Part shown: positions 27,680 to 36,100 of the stretch, piece by piece
How positions within the stretch are numbered: the stretch's first letter is position 1
How the letters are laid out: each line of letters opens with the position of its first letter
Origin: Paenibacillus bovis
GTDB taxonomy: Bacteria; Bacillota; Bacilli; Paenibacillales; Paenibacillaceae
NCBI RefSeq assembly: GCF_001421015.2
Contig: NZ_CP013023.1
Location: 3,465,501-3,529,500, forward strand
Direction: 5' to 3'
DNA: 64,000 nt
Program-made: the position numbers and the translations under genes
Notes under the pieces: model-generated
Database searches by the model: none
Told to the model about the DNA's origin: nothing
The model's input: only the letters and a program-made list of their open reading frames with translations

Positions 27680-27699
27680 ATATCTCATATTTAAGATAT
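27680..27699. promoter_or_regulatory. Inverted repeat upstream of the DUF896 gene
   Basis: ATATCT/AGATAT with an 8-base AT spacer, next to AT-rich promoter-like sequence. It loosely resembles NsrR-type AT palindromes. The regulator is unknown. Confidence 0.3.
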
Positions 27700-27816
27700 T
27701 TTTAGTATAACACATATTTTTATAAATGCAACACCCTTTCCTTTTGTTGCTTTTCTATGTTGTCGAGTATCATTTTCCGATGGTAACGAGTTTATTTTGT
27801 ATATCTTGTTGTAGGT

Positions 27817-28224
27817 TTACTGACTCAGTGATCGGCTTCTTTGTCGTAGCAAAGACCCGCTGGCTGCACAGGTTACGACCAGTTGAACAGCCAGTGTACT
27901 CCATGCAAATGCTGGCGACAGTTGATACGTTTCACTTATATAGATAACGCTGACACTGAGCATCATCATAAACAAGCTAACAATGAGCAGCGTCTGGTTT
28001 ATTCCCCATTTTTGCTTGGTACTGGAGACTTGCGGAGATGACTCCGTCGATGTGTCCTGATCGGAGTCGTTATTCTCCCGTCTATTATAGAAAATGATAT
28101 GTACTGCAAACAGACCCAGCGTAAGTGCCAGCCAAAGATAATGAATATTCCCTGTGCTGCTATACAAACGAAGTGACCCACCCAGAATACAAAATCCAAG
28201 TGCATAATCAATCCATTTTCCCAT
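27817..28224 (-). CDS. Hypothetical membrane protein with four predicted helices
   Basis: A 135-residue membrane protein: two hydrophobic helices (ALGFCILGGSLRLY, LWLALTLGLFAVHIIFY), a charged Ser/Asp-rich linker, then two more helices (LLIVSLFMMMLSVSVIYI, WSTLAVQLVVTCAA). I see no family signature. The start is the ATG at 28224 with AGGAGG nine bases upstream; the frame extends seven codons further without a ribosome-binding site. Monocistronic. Confidence 0.65.
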   Translation of the reverse strand: MGKWIDYALGFCILGGSLRLYSSTGNIHYLWLALTLGLFAVHIIFYNRRENNDSDQDTSTESSPQVSSTKQKWGINQTLLIVSLFMMMLSVSVIYISETYQLSPAFAWSTLAVQLVVTCAASGSLLRQRSRSLSQ

Positions 28225-28406
28225 TTTGGACTTCCTCCTTCCCATCTATACAAGCTGACTGGTATGAATTATTTACATCTATAGACAGCTTGATTTGTTC
28301 TTGTGGCTCGTTTGCTTGGTATTTACCATATACCTGCTGGTATAGATTGCGTATGCCTCCCATCTATCCAGTGATAGTGTATCTTTTTTCCAGTAAAAAA
28401 TAAATA

Positions 28407-28439
28407 TTGACCACTAAATCAATATAACGTAATATTACG
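28407..28439 (+). promoter_or_regulatory. Promoter with palindromic ArsR-type operator over the -10
   Basis: TTGACC (28407-28412), 17-base spacer, TATA-like TAATAT (28430-28435). The perfect 12-bp palindrome CGTAATATTACG (28428-28439) covers the -10. The downstream ArsR gene is the likely autoregulator. Confidence 0.7.
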
Positions 28440-28560
28440 ATATAACGATTCATGATATTTATCTTTTACAAAATATTTACCCTATCATACTGTATTTATT
28501 CTATATACTTTATGACTTTGTACTGTAATTTATTGAAATCAAAACCGGGAGGTATACAAG

Positions 28561-28863
28561 ATGAATTCTGCTTTTAATATACAGGATTGGAAAAAGTACG
28601 ACGAACCTGCCGAAGTGCTCAAAGCACTGTCTCACCCGGTACGGCTCTGTATTGTGCGTGGGCTGCTGCGCAAAAAGAAATGTAATGTGTCGTATATGCA
28701 GGAATGTCTTGATCTGCCGCAGTCTACCGTCTCCCAGCATCTGCAAAAACTGCGCAGTGCCGGTATCGTCATGACCGAACGCAGCGGTCTGGAAGTCAAT
28801 TATATTATCGCGGATGAGCGGATCGAACAACTGATTGCCGTCTTTTTCGGAGAGGAAGAATAA
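28561..28863 (+). CDS. ArsR-family regulator of the sulfur oxidoreductase gene
   Basis: A 100-residue winged-helix regulator (VLKALSHPVRLCIVRGLL, then LPQSTVSQHLQKLRSAGIV). It has a cysteine in KKCNVSYMQECLDL, two Cys close together that could sense thiol or persulfide stress. It is separated from the fused oxidoreductase gene by a single base, so the two form an operon. The palindrome over its own promoter suggests autorepression. Metal sensing is less likely because no alpha-5 His/Asp motif is seen. Confidence 0.85.
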   Translation: MNSAFNIQDWKKYDEPAEVLKALSHPVRLCIVRGLLRKKKCNVSYMQECLDLPQSTVSQHLQKLRSAGIVMTERSGLEVNYIIADERIEQLIAVFFGEEE

Positions 28864-28864
28864 T

Positions 28865-31492
28865 ATGGAAAACAAAACTCAAAAACGCAAGGTTCTTATT
28901 GTTGGCGGGGTAGCTGGCGGTGCTTCTGCTGCTGCCCGGCTCCGCCGGCTGGATGAACATGCAGAAATTATTATGCTGGAAAAAGGGCCTTATATTTCTT
29001 TTGCCAACTGTGGACTGCCTTATTACATCGGTGGTGCTATTGCCGATCGGGAACGGCTGCTTGTACAGACTCCCAGCGGCATGGCGGACCGCTTTGGGAT
29101 TGATGTACGAACCGATAGCGAAGTAATATCGGTAGATCCGGAGCGGAAGATAGTTCAGATTAACAGTATTGAACGTGGAGAATACAGCGAAAGCTATGAT
29201 GAGCTGATCCTCTCTCCCGGAGCCAAGCCTGTTATTCCAGCTATCCCCGGAGTCGATCATCCCCTGATTCATACGGTACGTAATATTCCTGATATTGATC
29301 GGATCAAAAAGCAAATAAATTCGTCTAACAAACAATCGTCGATCGTCATAGGCGGTGGATTTATAGGTGTAGAGATGGCCGAGAATCTGCGAGAAGCAGG
29401 TCTTGATGTTACGCTCATCGAGGGCAATCCTCAGCTGCTGACTCCATTTGATCCGGAGATCGCTGCCTCTCTCGCACAGGAAATGCAGCAGCATGGTGTA
29501 CAGCTGTTATTTTCGCAGCGGGTCATCGCTTTTCGGGAAGCTGCACAAGGAATTATCGTACAGCTGGGTAGCGGTCAGGAACTGCAAACCGATCTGGTGA
29601 TTCTCGCTGTCGGTGTAGTACCGGATACCGGATTTCTCGCAGACAGCGGGATTGAACTCGGTACACGCGGGCATATTATAGTCAATAACAAGCTGGAGAC
29701 CAGTGTGCCGCATATTCATGCAGCAGGCGATGCGATTGAGGTACAGGACTATATTCACCAGCTTCCTGTCTCGATCCCCCTGGCCGGTCCGGCAAACAAG
29801 CAAGGCCGGATTATTGCTGACCGACTGGGTGGACTCGATTCTACCTACAAAGGAACACAAGGGACTTCTATTATCAAAGTATTCGGTCTGACCGGTGCCA
29901 CTACCGGCAGTAATGAGAAAACCCTGCAGCGGCTGGGTGTACCGTATCAGACTACGATTGTACACCCCAGCTCTCATGCTTCTTATTACCCTGGTGCCAC
30001 TGCGCTCACGATCAAGCTGTTATTTACGCCGGAAGGCCGTATTCTCGGTGCGCAGGCTGTCGGTTATGAGGGAGTGGACAAACGGATAGACGATATTGCG
30101 GTAGTGATCCGGCTAAGTGGAACAATCCATGATCTGACCGAACTGGAGCTCAGTTATGCCCCACCCTATTCTTCTGCCAAAGACCCGGTGAATATGGCAG
30201 GCTATGCTGCGCAGAATATTATAAATGGTCATGTACAGACTTTCACCTACGGCGATATTGCTTCTATAGATACCGGGCAATCACTACTCGTAGACGTGCG
30301 GACTTCTATCGAACATCAGAATGGTCATATTCCCGGCTCCATCTCGGTTCCTGTCGATGAGCTGCGGGCACGGATAGGCGAATTGGATATTTCCAGAGAA
30401 ATCTGGGTCTATTGCCAGGTTGGACTGCGCGGATATACAGCGGCACGGATTCTGGCACAGCATGGTTATCGGGTGAAAAATCTGAGCGGCGGATACAAGA
30501 CATATAAGCTGATGTACCCGGCTGCTACTCTGTCTCCTCCTGCTCAAAGTTCCCAGGATCATCTGTCCGTACCAGTAGATCATCATTCATCTAAGCCCAA
30601 GACAGCAGTTGTTCAGCCTTCTGCATCCACTGCCGAATTATCGGTTAATCCTTATCAGTCTGTTGGTGAACCTGTTGCTGCTACCGCTGCGGCTCTTCAT
30701 TCTACCGGCGATGCAAATACTCCTTCTGCTCCGATCGAACTGGATGTGTGTGGCTTGAGCTGTCCCGGCCCGCTTATTCAGGTCAAGCAACAAATGGATA
30801 CGTTGCAGAATGGTCAGAGTCTAAGGGTAACCGCATCCGATCCGGGATTTTATGAAGACATACAAGCCTGGGCGTCCATGTCTCATCAGCCGCTGCTTGA
30901 GATCAGCCGTGGTCATGGAGGCACAATTACCGCGCTGCTGCGCAAGTCCGAGCAACCCGTTTTCACTGACCAAGATCATCATCCAGCGCCTCGGAACACC
31001 CTGTCTGCAGAGACTTCCAGCCCAGCTGCGAGTACGATGGTCGTTTTTAGTGGAGATCTCGACAAAGCGATAGCCTCCTTTATTATTGCTACCGGTGCTG
31101 CTGCCAGCGGACGCAAAGTGACGATGTTCTTTACTTTTTGGGGGCTCAGCGTACTGCGCAAACCACCAGCTGCTCCGGTAAGCAAAAATCTGATCAGCCG
31201 CATGTTCGGTACGATGATGCCTGGAAGCAGTCGACAGCTGCGGCTTTCCCGTATGAATATGCTTGGTATGGGTCCGCGCATGATCCGTGGCATCATGCAG
31301 CACAAAAACGTACCTTCCCTGGAGGAACTGATCCAGACTGCTACTTCGCTCGACGTAGAAATGGTCGCCTGCCAGATGTCGATGGATGTCATGGGGATTC
31401 AGCATGAAGAACTGATCGATAATGTCAAAATTGGTGGAGTGGGCTACTATCTCGGTCAGGCTGATCAGGCTTCGCATAATCTATTTATTTAA
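28865..31492 (+). CDS. CoA-disulfide reductase fused to rhodanese, TusA and DsrE domains
   Basis: An 875-residue four-part fusion. Residues 1 to about 450 are an FAD/NAD(P)H CoA-disulfide reductase with catalytic Cys49 in SFANCGLPYY. Next comes a rhodanese domain (VDVRTSIEHQNGHIPGS, active loop CQVGLRGY), a low-complexity linker, a TusA-like domain (LDVCGLSCPGPLIQVKQQM) and a C-terminal DsrE-like domain. All are sulfur-handling modules, so the protein probably moves sulfane sulfur or reduces CoA-persulfide or polysulfide in the cytoplasm. Start ATG 28865, coupled to the ArsR gene. Confidence 0.92.
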   Translation: MENKTQKRKVLIVGGVAGGASAAARLRRLDEHAEIIMLEKGPYISFANCGLPYYIGGAIADRERLLVQTPSGMADRFGIDVRTDSEVISVDPERKIVQINSIERGEYSESYDELILSPGAKPVIPAIPGVDHPLIHTVRNIPDIDRIKKQINSSNKQSSIVIGGGFIGVEMAENLREAGLDVTLIEGNPQLLTPFDPEIAASLAQEMQQHGVQLLFSQRVIAFREAAQGIIVQLGSGQELQTDLVILAVGVVPDTGFLADSGIELGTRGHIIVNNKLETSVPHIHAAGDAIEVQDYIHQLPVSIPLAGPANKQGRIIADRLGGLDSTYKGTQGTSIIKVFGLTGATTGSNEKTLQRLGVPYQTTIVHPSSHASYYPGATALTIKLLFTPEGRILGAQAVGYEGVDKRIDDIAVVIRLSGTIHDLTELELSYAPPYSSAKDPVNMAGYAAQNIINGHVQTFTYGDIASIDTGQSLLVDVRTSIEHQNGHIPGSISVPVDELRARIGELDISREIWVYCQVGLRGYTAARILAQHGYRVKNLSGGYKTYKLMYPAATLSPPAQSSQDHLSVPVDHHSSKPKTAVVQPSASTAELSVNPYQSVGEPVAATAAALHSTGDANTPSAPIELDVCGLSCPGPLIQVKQQMDTLQNGQSLRVTASDPGFYEDIQAWASMSHQPLLEISRGHGGTITALLRKSEQPVFTDQDHHPAPRNTLSAETSSPAASTMVVFSGDLDKAIASFIIATGAAASGRKVTMFFTFWGLSVLRKPPAAPVSKNLISRMFGTMMPGSSRQLRLSRMNMLGMGPRMIRGIMQHKNVPSLEELIQTATSLDVEMVACQMSMDVMGIQHEELIDNVKIGGVGYYLGQADQASHNLFI

Positions 31493-31552
31493 AAAATAAC
31501 GATAGGGATATACCTTTTTATAACAAATTAAATATACTACTCTATCTCATGC

Positions 31553-31605
31553 AAAAACGTGGAATCCATTCTCTGTACATCATACAGAAATGAATTCCAC
31601 GTTTT
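31553..31605. terminator. Bidirectional terminator
   Basis: CGTGGAAT/ATTCCACG extended by CATT/AATG, flanked by A and T runs, between the convergent oxidoreductase and NlpC/P60 genes. Confidence 0.85.
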
Positions 31606-31651
31606 GGTTTATAAAGCGTCTATTATAAATAGGTTGGTGCTTGTTCTTGAT

Positions 31652-32101
31652 TTATTTTACGACCCGCCTGGCAGTCACATAGCGTTTGGCATAATAGGAT
31701 TGTGACAGACTGCTGATCGTTACGCCACTGCTGCTGGCTGCATGAATAATCTTGTTATGACCAATATAGATAGCGACATGGGAGATTCCTCTTCCCATTG
31801 TGTTAAAAAAGACAAGATCGCCTACAGACAGATTGCCTTTGGCTACAGGCTTGCCGATCCTCGCCTGCTGTCTGGCTGTACGCGGCAGAGTCTTGTTTAA
31901 TTTCTTATATACATAACGTGTGAATCCGGAACAATCAAATCCCCGTGTACTTGTTCCTCCAAGTACATAAGGAGTACCGATCACCTTGCTGGCTTCTGTT
32001 TTGATTTCACTTTTGAATGTTGACGAACTTGCAGACGCGCCGGCTGGATTTGCTGTGCAAATAATGGAGGCAGCCAGCAGAGACAATATCATTTTCTTCA
32101 A
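31652..32101 (-). CDS. Secreted NlpC/P60 peptidoglycan endopeptidase
   Basis: A 149-residue cell-wall hydrolase: signal peptide (to about residue 25, ASA-SS), then a single NlpC/P60 domain. Catalytic Cys57 in FDCSGFTRYVY, His108 in GRGISHVAIYIG and His120 in NKIIHAAS are present. It cleaves D-gamma-glutamyl-diaminopimelate bonds in peptide stems. There is no separate wall-binding domain. The start is TTG at 32101 with GGGAG 11 bases upstream. It is preceded by a long structured leader, suggesting riboswitch control as for other Bacillota wall hydrolases. Confidence 0.92.
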   Translation of the reverse strand: MKKMILSLLAASIICTANPAGASASSSTFKSEIKTEASKVIGTPYVLGGTSTRGFDCSGFTRYVYKKLNKTLPRTARQQARIGKPVAKGNLSVGDLVFFNTMGRGISHVAIYIGHNKIIHAASSSGVTISSLSQSYYAKRYVTARRVVK

Positions 32102-32122
32102 ACAAATACTTCTCCCTTCGGT

Positions 32123-32217
32123 GCTTGCGGAGTTGCTTCAACCTCTGTCCAGGGGTAATCTGAGCTCTCTATCTATGTAAACAAATTCCCTTTATAGTAA
32201 GGACCCGCGGTGCAAAC
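32123..32217 (-). ncRNA. Candidate structured 5' leader (possible riboswitch) of the NlpC/P60 gene
   Basis: On the minus strand a 95-base segment is closed by GTTTGC/GCAAGC. Inside are hairpins CCTT/AAGG, CAG/CTG and GTTG-AAG-CAAC, plus GTCC/GGAC pairing across the domain. A promoter (TTGACA 32308-32303, 18-base spacer, TATGGT 32284-32279) gives a leader of about 170 bases. The c-di-AMP (ydaO) class commonly controls such genes, but its conserved core is not clearly present, so the class is left open. Confidence 0.45.
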
Positions 32218-32463
32218 TGAATAATTTAAACCAATCAACGACATCAGAAACATTTATTAAATTTTTGTAACCTTTAACACCATAAATCATTTACCTGTCT
32301 TTTGTCAAATATCGTCGCAATTTGTTCATTTATAAAGGGGTTGACGCATTTATGATACATAAGATGCAGTTCCCCTATCTATAGACCCGGGACAATACAC
32401 TGTATCCTGGTCTTTATTTGTTACCATATGTGCTGTATATCGTTCTACCGCCGATACAACAAA

Positions 32464-32490
32464 CAAAAAGCCCGGTCTTAGAGACCAGGC
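32464..32490 (-). terminator. Terminator after the PilZ gene
   Basis: AGCC(t)GGTCT/AGACC(g)GGCT stem with TTTTT on the minus strand. Confidence 0.85.
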
Positions 32491-32616
32491 TTGCTGTTTA
32501 TTTATATCTTTATATATATATCTTCGATGCCATTCTGAGGCTACTCTATAGAAACTACTTTTTATCGGTACTTATCGATGTAGTTAATGCCGCTGCAGAA
32601 GCGATAGGCGCAGGGG

Positions 32617-33252
32617 CTATTTCCGTACCCGCACTTGTTCCTGGATTGCATAACGGATAATATGATTGCGATGCTGTTCCTTGATATCACTATATTGAAG
32701 CGCTACTTTGTAACGTCCGGCATCCAGTTCGTTCATATATACCAGATCCGCTTTGAAAGGCAGCGATATTTCATTTTCTCCTTTATAGAGATACATGGTA
32801 CCAGAGTATTTATCATATTCTACAGGTGTGCGGGTATAAAAGGACAAGCCGCCACCGCTGATATCGTGAGTATAAATCTCCAGTTGCTGCTCCGGTTCCT
32901 GTTCGACTTTCAGATCACAGCGTACGGAAGAGCTGATCCGCAAATAGTCACGATTTTGAATTTTGATAATATCAGCAGGATCAGGAGCCTGCAGCTTCAG
33001 TTTGAGCGGCTCGCCCTCTATCCGCTCCATCCGGGTCTGGAACTGATACTTCAGCTTGTCATGACCAACAAAGAAGACAAATACATCCCGTTTGATCATT
33101 TCGCTTAGAACCAGCTTTTCTTTGCGGGTAATATCGCCCAGTACAATCGCCTGCTCGTCGACTGTTTCTACACGTCCTACCATCATATTGCCTTCATTGT
33201 CCTGTACATCCAGGTATTGATTAACAAAAACATAACTTGTGATCTTCATCAT
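32617..33252 (-). CDS. PilZ-domain c-di-GMP receptor (YpfA/YcgR-like)
   Basis: A 211-residue cytoplasmic protein with an N-terminal YcgR-N/PilZN-like domain and a C-terminal PilZ domain. The c-di-GMP motifs are Arg101 and Arg105 in QNRDYLRI and DISGGGLSF (130-138). The family acts as a flagellar brake that slows motility when c-di-GMP is high. AAGGAG lies before the ATG at 33252. Single gene with terminator. No motility genes are in the window, so the role rests on family alone. Confidence 0.9.
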   Translation of the reverse strand: MMKITSYVFVNQYLDVQDNEGNMMVGRVETVDEQAIVLGDITRKEKLVLSEMIKRDVFVFFVGHDKLKYQFQTRMERIEGEPLKLKLQAPDPADIIKIQNRDYLRISSSVRCDLKVEQEPEQQLEIYTHDISGGGLSFYTRTPVEYDKYSGTMYLYKGENEISLPFKADLVYMNELDAGRYKVALQYSDIKEQHRNHIIRYAIQEQVRVRK

Positions 33253-33572
33253 CTATTCTCCTTCTATCCGATTGACCAGCTGCTTATTCTGGTGTGACTG
33301 TAATTGTTTTATGGTGTCGTACCGTTGTCATAATCACCTATAAAAATTAACAACTGAATAGAAACCTGTCTGCTTCATAGGCAAGTTCTTTTCGTTGATT
33401 TATTCAGGTATTTAGTTACCCTTTTATCAGTATAATAACACAATAGACCTATAAATAGAACAAATTTTGTCGAAAAATTAGTTAATATGTACCATAAAAG
33501 CATTTACACATCATTATTATCCATTTGAAGTCATCTGTTAGGTACTATATACCTATTTTATCAATAGATAAC

Positions 33573-33606
33573 AAAAAAACCGCAGCGTTTGTAACGCATA
33601 CGGTTT
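33573..33606 (-). terminator. Terminator after the P-type ATPase gene
   Basis: ACCGTATGCGTT/AACGCTGCGGT stem, then seven T residues on the minus strand. Confidence 0.88.
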
Positions 33607-33746
33607 TATCGTTTTAACTGTATAACAAGCTATTGAATCGCGGTAGGCTTCCCCGGTCTACTCCGAATGATCATTAGACAGACAAGGATCGATTATCGCT
33701 CTGCTATATTCTTTTACCAGCTGACTATACAGGTATTCACTATATC

Positions 33747-35948
33747 CTAGGCTGGCTGACTCTCCGGTAAAGTTCCGCCTGTAGCTGGTGTCTCGGCACG
33801 CAGTACACGAGTCGCGTTCAGTACGGCAAGCAAAGTAACACCTACATCCGAAAATACGGCTTCCCACATGGTAGCAATACCGAATGTGCCCAGAATAAGA
33901 AATACCGCTTTGACTCCCAATGCAAATACGATATTCTGCCATACAATACGGCGGGTACGTCTGGCAATACGAACAGCCGTCGCCAGCTTGGAAGGTTCAT
34001 CCGTCATAATCACGATATCGGCAGCTTCAATCGCAGCATCCGACCCGAGTCCGCCCATCGCTACGCCAATATCGGCGCGGGCAAGTACCGGTGTATCATT
34101 AATGCCATCGCCGACAAAGATCGTTTTTTCCCGTTTGCCGCGCTGCTGCTCCAGTTTTTCTATTTCTTCTACTTTATGCTGCGGCAGCAATTCGGCATGC
34201 ACTTCATCGATTCCGAGCTGTCTGCCAACTGCCTCGCCGACAGTCCAGCTATCACCAGTCAGCATTATGGTACGGCGGATGCCCTGCTGCTTGAGCTGCT
34301 GAATAGCTGCAGCTGCATCTGTTTTGATTGTATCGGCGATCACGATACTACCGGCATATTGTCCCTCGCAGGCAAGATGAATCACCGTGCCTGGAGCTTG
34401 GGGTTCTATATAATGAATATGTTCGCGCTCCATCAATCGTGCATTACCGGCCAGAATCTGCTGTCCATCCAATTCCGCCTGGATACCATGACCAGCAATT
34501 TCGTCATAGTGGCCCACTCGATTCGTATTAATCTTACCTTGATAAGCGGTACGGATCGATTCGGCAATCGGATGATTGGAATGCAGCTCTGCATATGCAG
34601 CCAACTCCAGCAGCTGATTCTCCGAATACCCATTAGCAGGGTAAATTGCAGTAACGGCAAAAGTCCCGTGGGTCAGTGTACCTGTCTTGTCAAATACCAC
34701 ATAGCGCACATCATTCAGCGCTTCCAGATAGTTACTGCCTTTGATCAGGATTCCCGCTTTTGAAGCAGCACCAATCCCTCCAAAAAATCCAAGTGGGATC
34801 GAGACGACCAGTGCACACGGACACGAGATGACGAGGAAAATCAGTGCTCGGTATATCCAGTCCGAAAACGTCGCACCACTGATCAGCAGCGGCGGAACAA
34901 CAGCCAGCATTGCCGCAATAATAACGACTTCCGGTGTATAGTAACGGGCAAACCGTGTAATAAATTTCTCTGTCGGTGCCTTTTTGCTGCTGGCATTTTC
35001 GACCAGTTCGAGAATTTTGGCTACCGAAGATTCACTGAACATTCGGGTGACTTTGACGGTCAATAGCCCATTTTTATTAATACAGCCGCCTAATACTTCT
35101 TTGCCGGGTGCCACTTCGCGAGGTACCGATTCACCTGTGAGTGCCGAAGTATCCAGCATAGAGGAGCCTTCAATAACAATTCCGTCCAGCGGTACCTTTT
35201 CCCCAGGTTTGATTATCATATGATCGCCGATTTGTACGGCTTCGGGTGATACCTGTATAGTGCCGTCTTCTGTCTGTATATTGGCATAATCCGGACGAAT
35301 ATCCATCAGCGCCGTAATCGATCGCCGTGAGCGGTCTACCGCCATTCCCTGGAACATCTCTCCTACCTGGTAAAAGAGCATAACCGCTACACCTTCGGGA
35401 TACTGTTGTACGGCAAAAGCACCAATCGTCGCTACCGACATCAGGAAATACTCATCAAACACCTGTCCACGCAGTATATTACGCACTGCCTGCCATACAA
35501 TATCCGCGCCGGCAATCAGATAAGCGACCAGAAAAATCGTAAATTCCGCCCAACCCGGCAGCGGCACCCACAGACCGGCTGCTGTCAGGCCTGCCCCTAC
35601 AACCAGCCGTGTTATCATGATCTGACGCCGGGATAATCCCGGCTTCTGTTCTGTCTCCGAATCTGACGTTGTCTGCTGCGCCATGTCAGATATAGCAGCA
35701 GGCTGTTTCAATCGTACGGTTACCTGCGGCTCAATCCGGTTAACTGTACGAGTCGCTTCATCCACTACCGCTTTTTCATATCCATTTGCCGTCTCCAGCA
35801 TTAGCGTCTTGCTTACAAAGTTGACTGAACAGGCGGATACACCTTGAATTTTCTGTACATTGTTCTCAATTTTCATTGCACAGTTGGCACAGTGCAAACC
35901 ATCGAGAATCAGTTCACGCCGGACGACTTTATCCTGAGTATGCTCCAA
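33747..35948 (-). CDS. cadA: Zn/Cd/Pb-exporting P1B-type ATPase (CadA/ZntA)
   Basis: A 733-residue metal efflux ATPase. It has one N-terminal heavy-metal domain (CANC at 20-23), TGES (271-274), the P1B-2 transmembrane motif CPC (376-378) and the phosphorylation site DKTGT (420-424). CPC with CANC and the divalent-ion family resemblance point to zinc and cadmium, not copper. The start is TTG at 35948 with GGGGAG seven bases upstream. The operator before it matches that of the CDF exporter 10 kb away, so both likely answer to the CzrA-like sensor at 44.7 kb. Confidence 0.93.
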   Translation of the reverse strand: MEHTQDKVVRRELILDGLHCANCAMKIENNVQKIQGVSACSVNFVSKTLMLETANGYEKAVVDEATRTVNRIEPQVTVRLKQPAAISDMAQQTTSDSETEQKPGLSRRQIMITRLVVGAGLTAAGLWVPLPGWAEFTIFLVAYLIAGADIVWQAVRNILRGQVFDEYFLMSVATIGAFAVQQYPEGVAVMLFYQVGEMFQGMAVDRSRRSITALMDIRPDYANIQTEDGTIQVSPEAVQIGDHMIIKPGEKVPLDGIVIEGSSMLDTSALTGESVPREVAPGKEVLGGCINKNGLLTVKVTRMFSESSVAKILELVENASSKKAPTEKFITRFARYYTPEVVIIAAMLAVVPPLLISGATFSDWIYRALIFLVISCPCALVVSIPLGFFGGIGAASKAGILIKGSNYLEALNDVRYVVFDKTGTLTHGTFAVTAIYPANGYSENQLLELAAYAELHSNHPIAESIRTAYQGKINTNRVGHYDEIAGHGIQAELDGQQILAGNARLMEREHIHYIEPQAPGTVIHLACEGQYAGSIVIADTIKTDAAAAIQQLKQQGIRRTIMLTGDSWTVGEAVGRQLGIDEVHAELLPQHKVEEIEKLEQQRGKREKTIFVGDGINDTPVLARADIGVAMGGLGSDAAIEAADIVIMTDEPSKLATAVRIARRTRRIVWQNIVFALGVKAVFLILGTFGIATMWEAVFSDVGVTLLAVLNATRVLRAETPATGGTLPESQPA

Positions 35949-35973
35949 GGATAATCTCCCCTCTCAATAACAA

Positions 35974-35995
35974 TACATGAGTAATTGTTCATATG
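35974..35995. promoter_or_regulatory. CzrA/CadC-type operator before cadA
   Basis: Imperfect 22-bp palindrome around ATGAGTAATTGTTCATATG. Nineteen of 22 bases are identical to the site before the CDF gene (46272-46293). It resembles the ATATGAACA-type consensus of the zinc sensor CzrA. Confidence 0.8.
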
Positions 35996-36100
35996 TTAGG
36001 TTCATTATAGTTCCTCTATAGAGCAAAGTCAAAGCTTCCCTGTCTTCTGGCGAAAAGTAGATGATCTGCACTACTTTCTGACTGAAATAGACTGAATCAT

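Noticed and set aside
32123..32217. Assignment of the NlpC/P60 leader to the c-di-AMP (ydaO) class or to a T-box
   Set aside because: The ydaO core was not found, and the ACCGCG lies at the 5' end without T-box stem I or a following terminator, so neither class can be supported.
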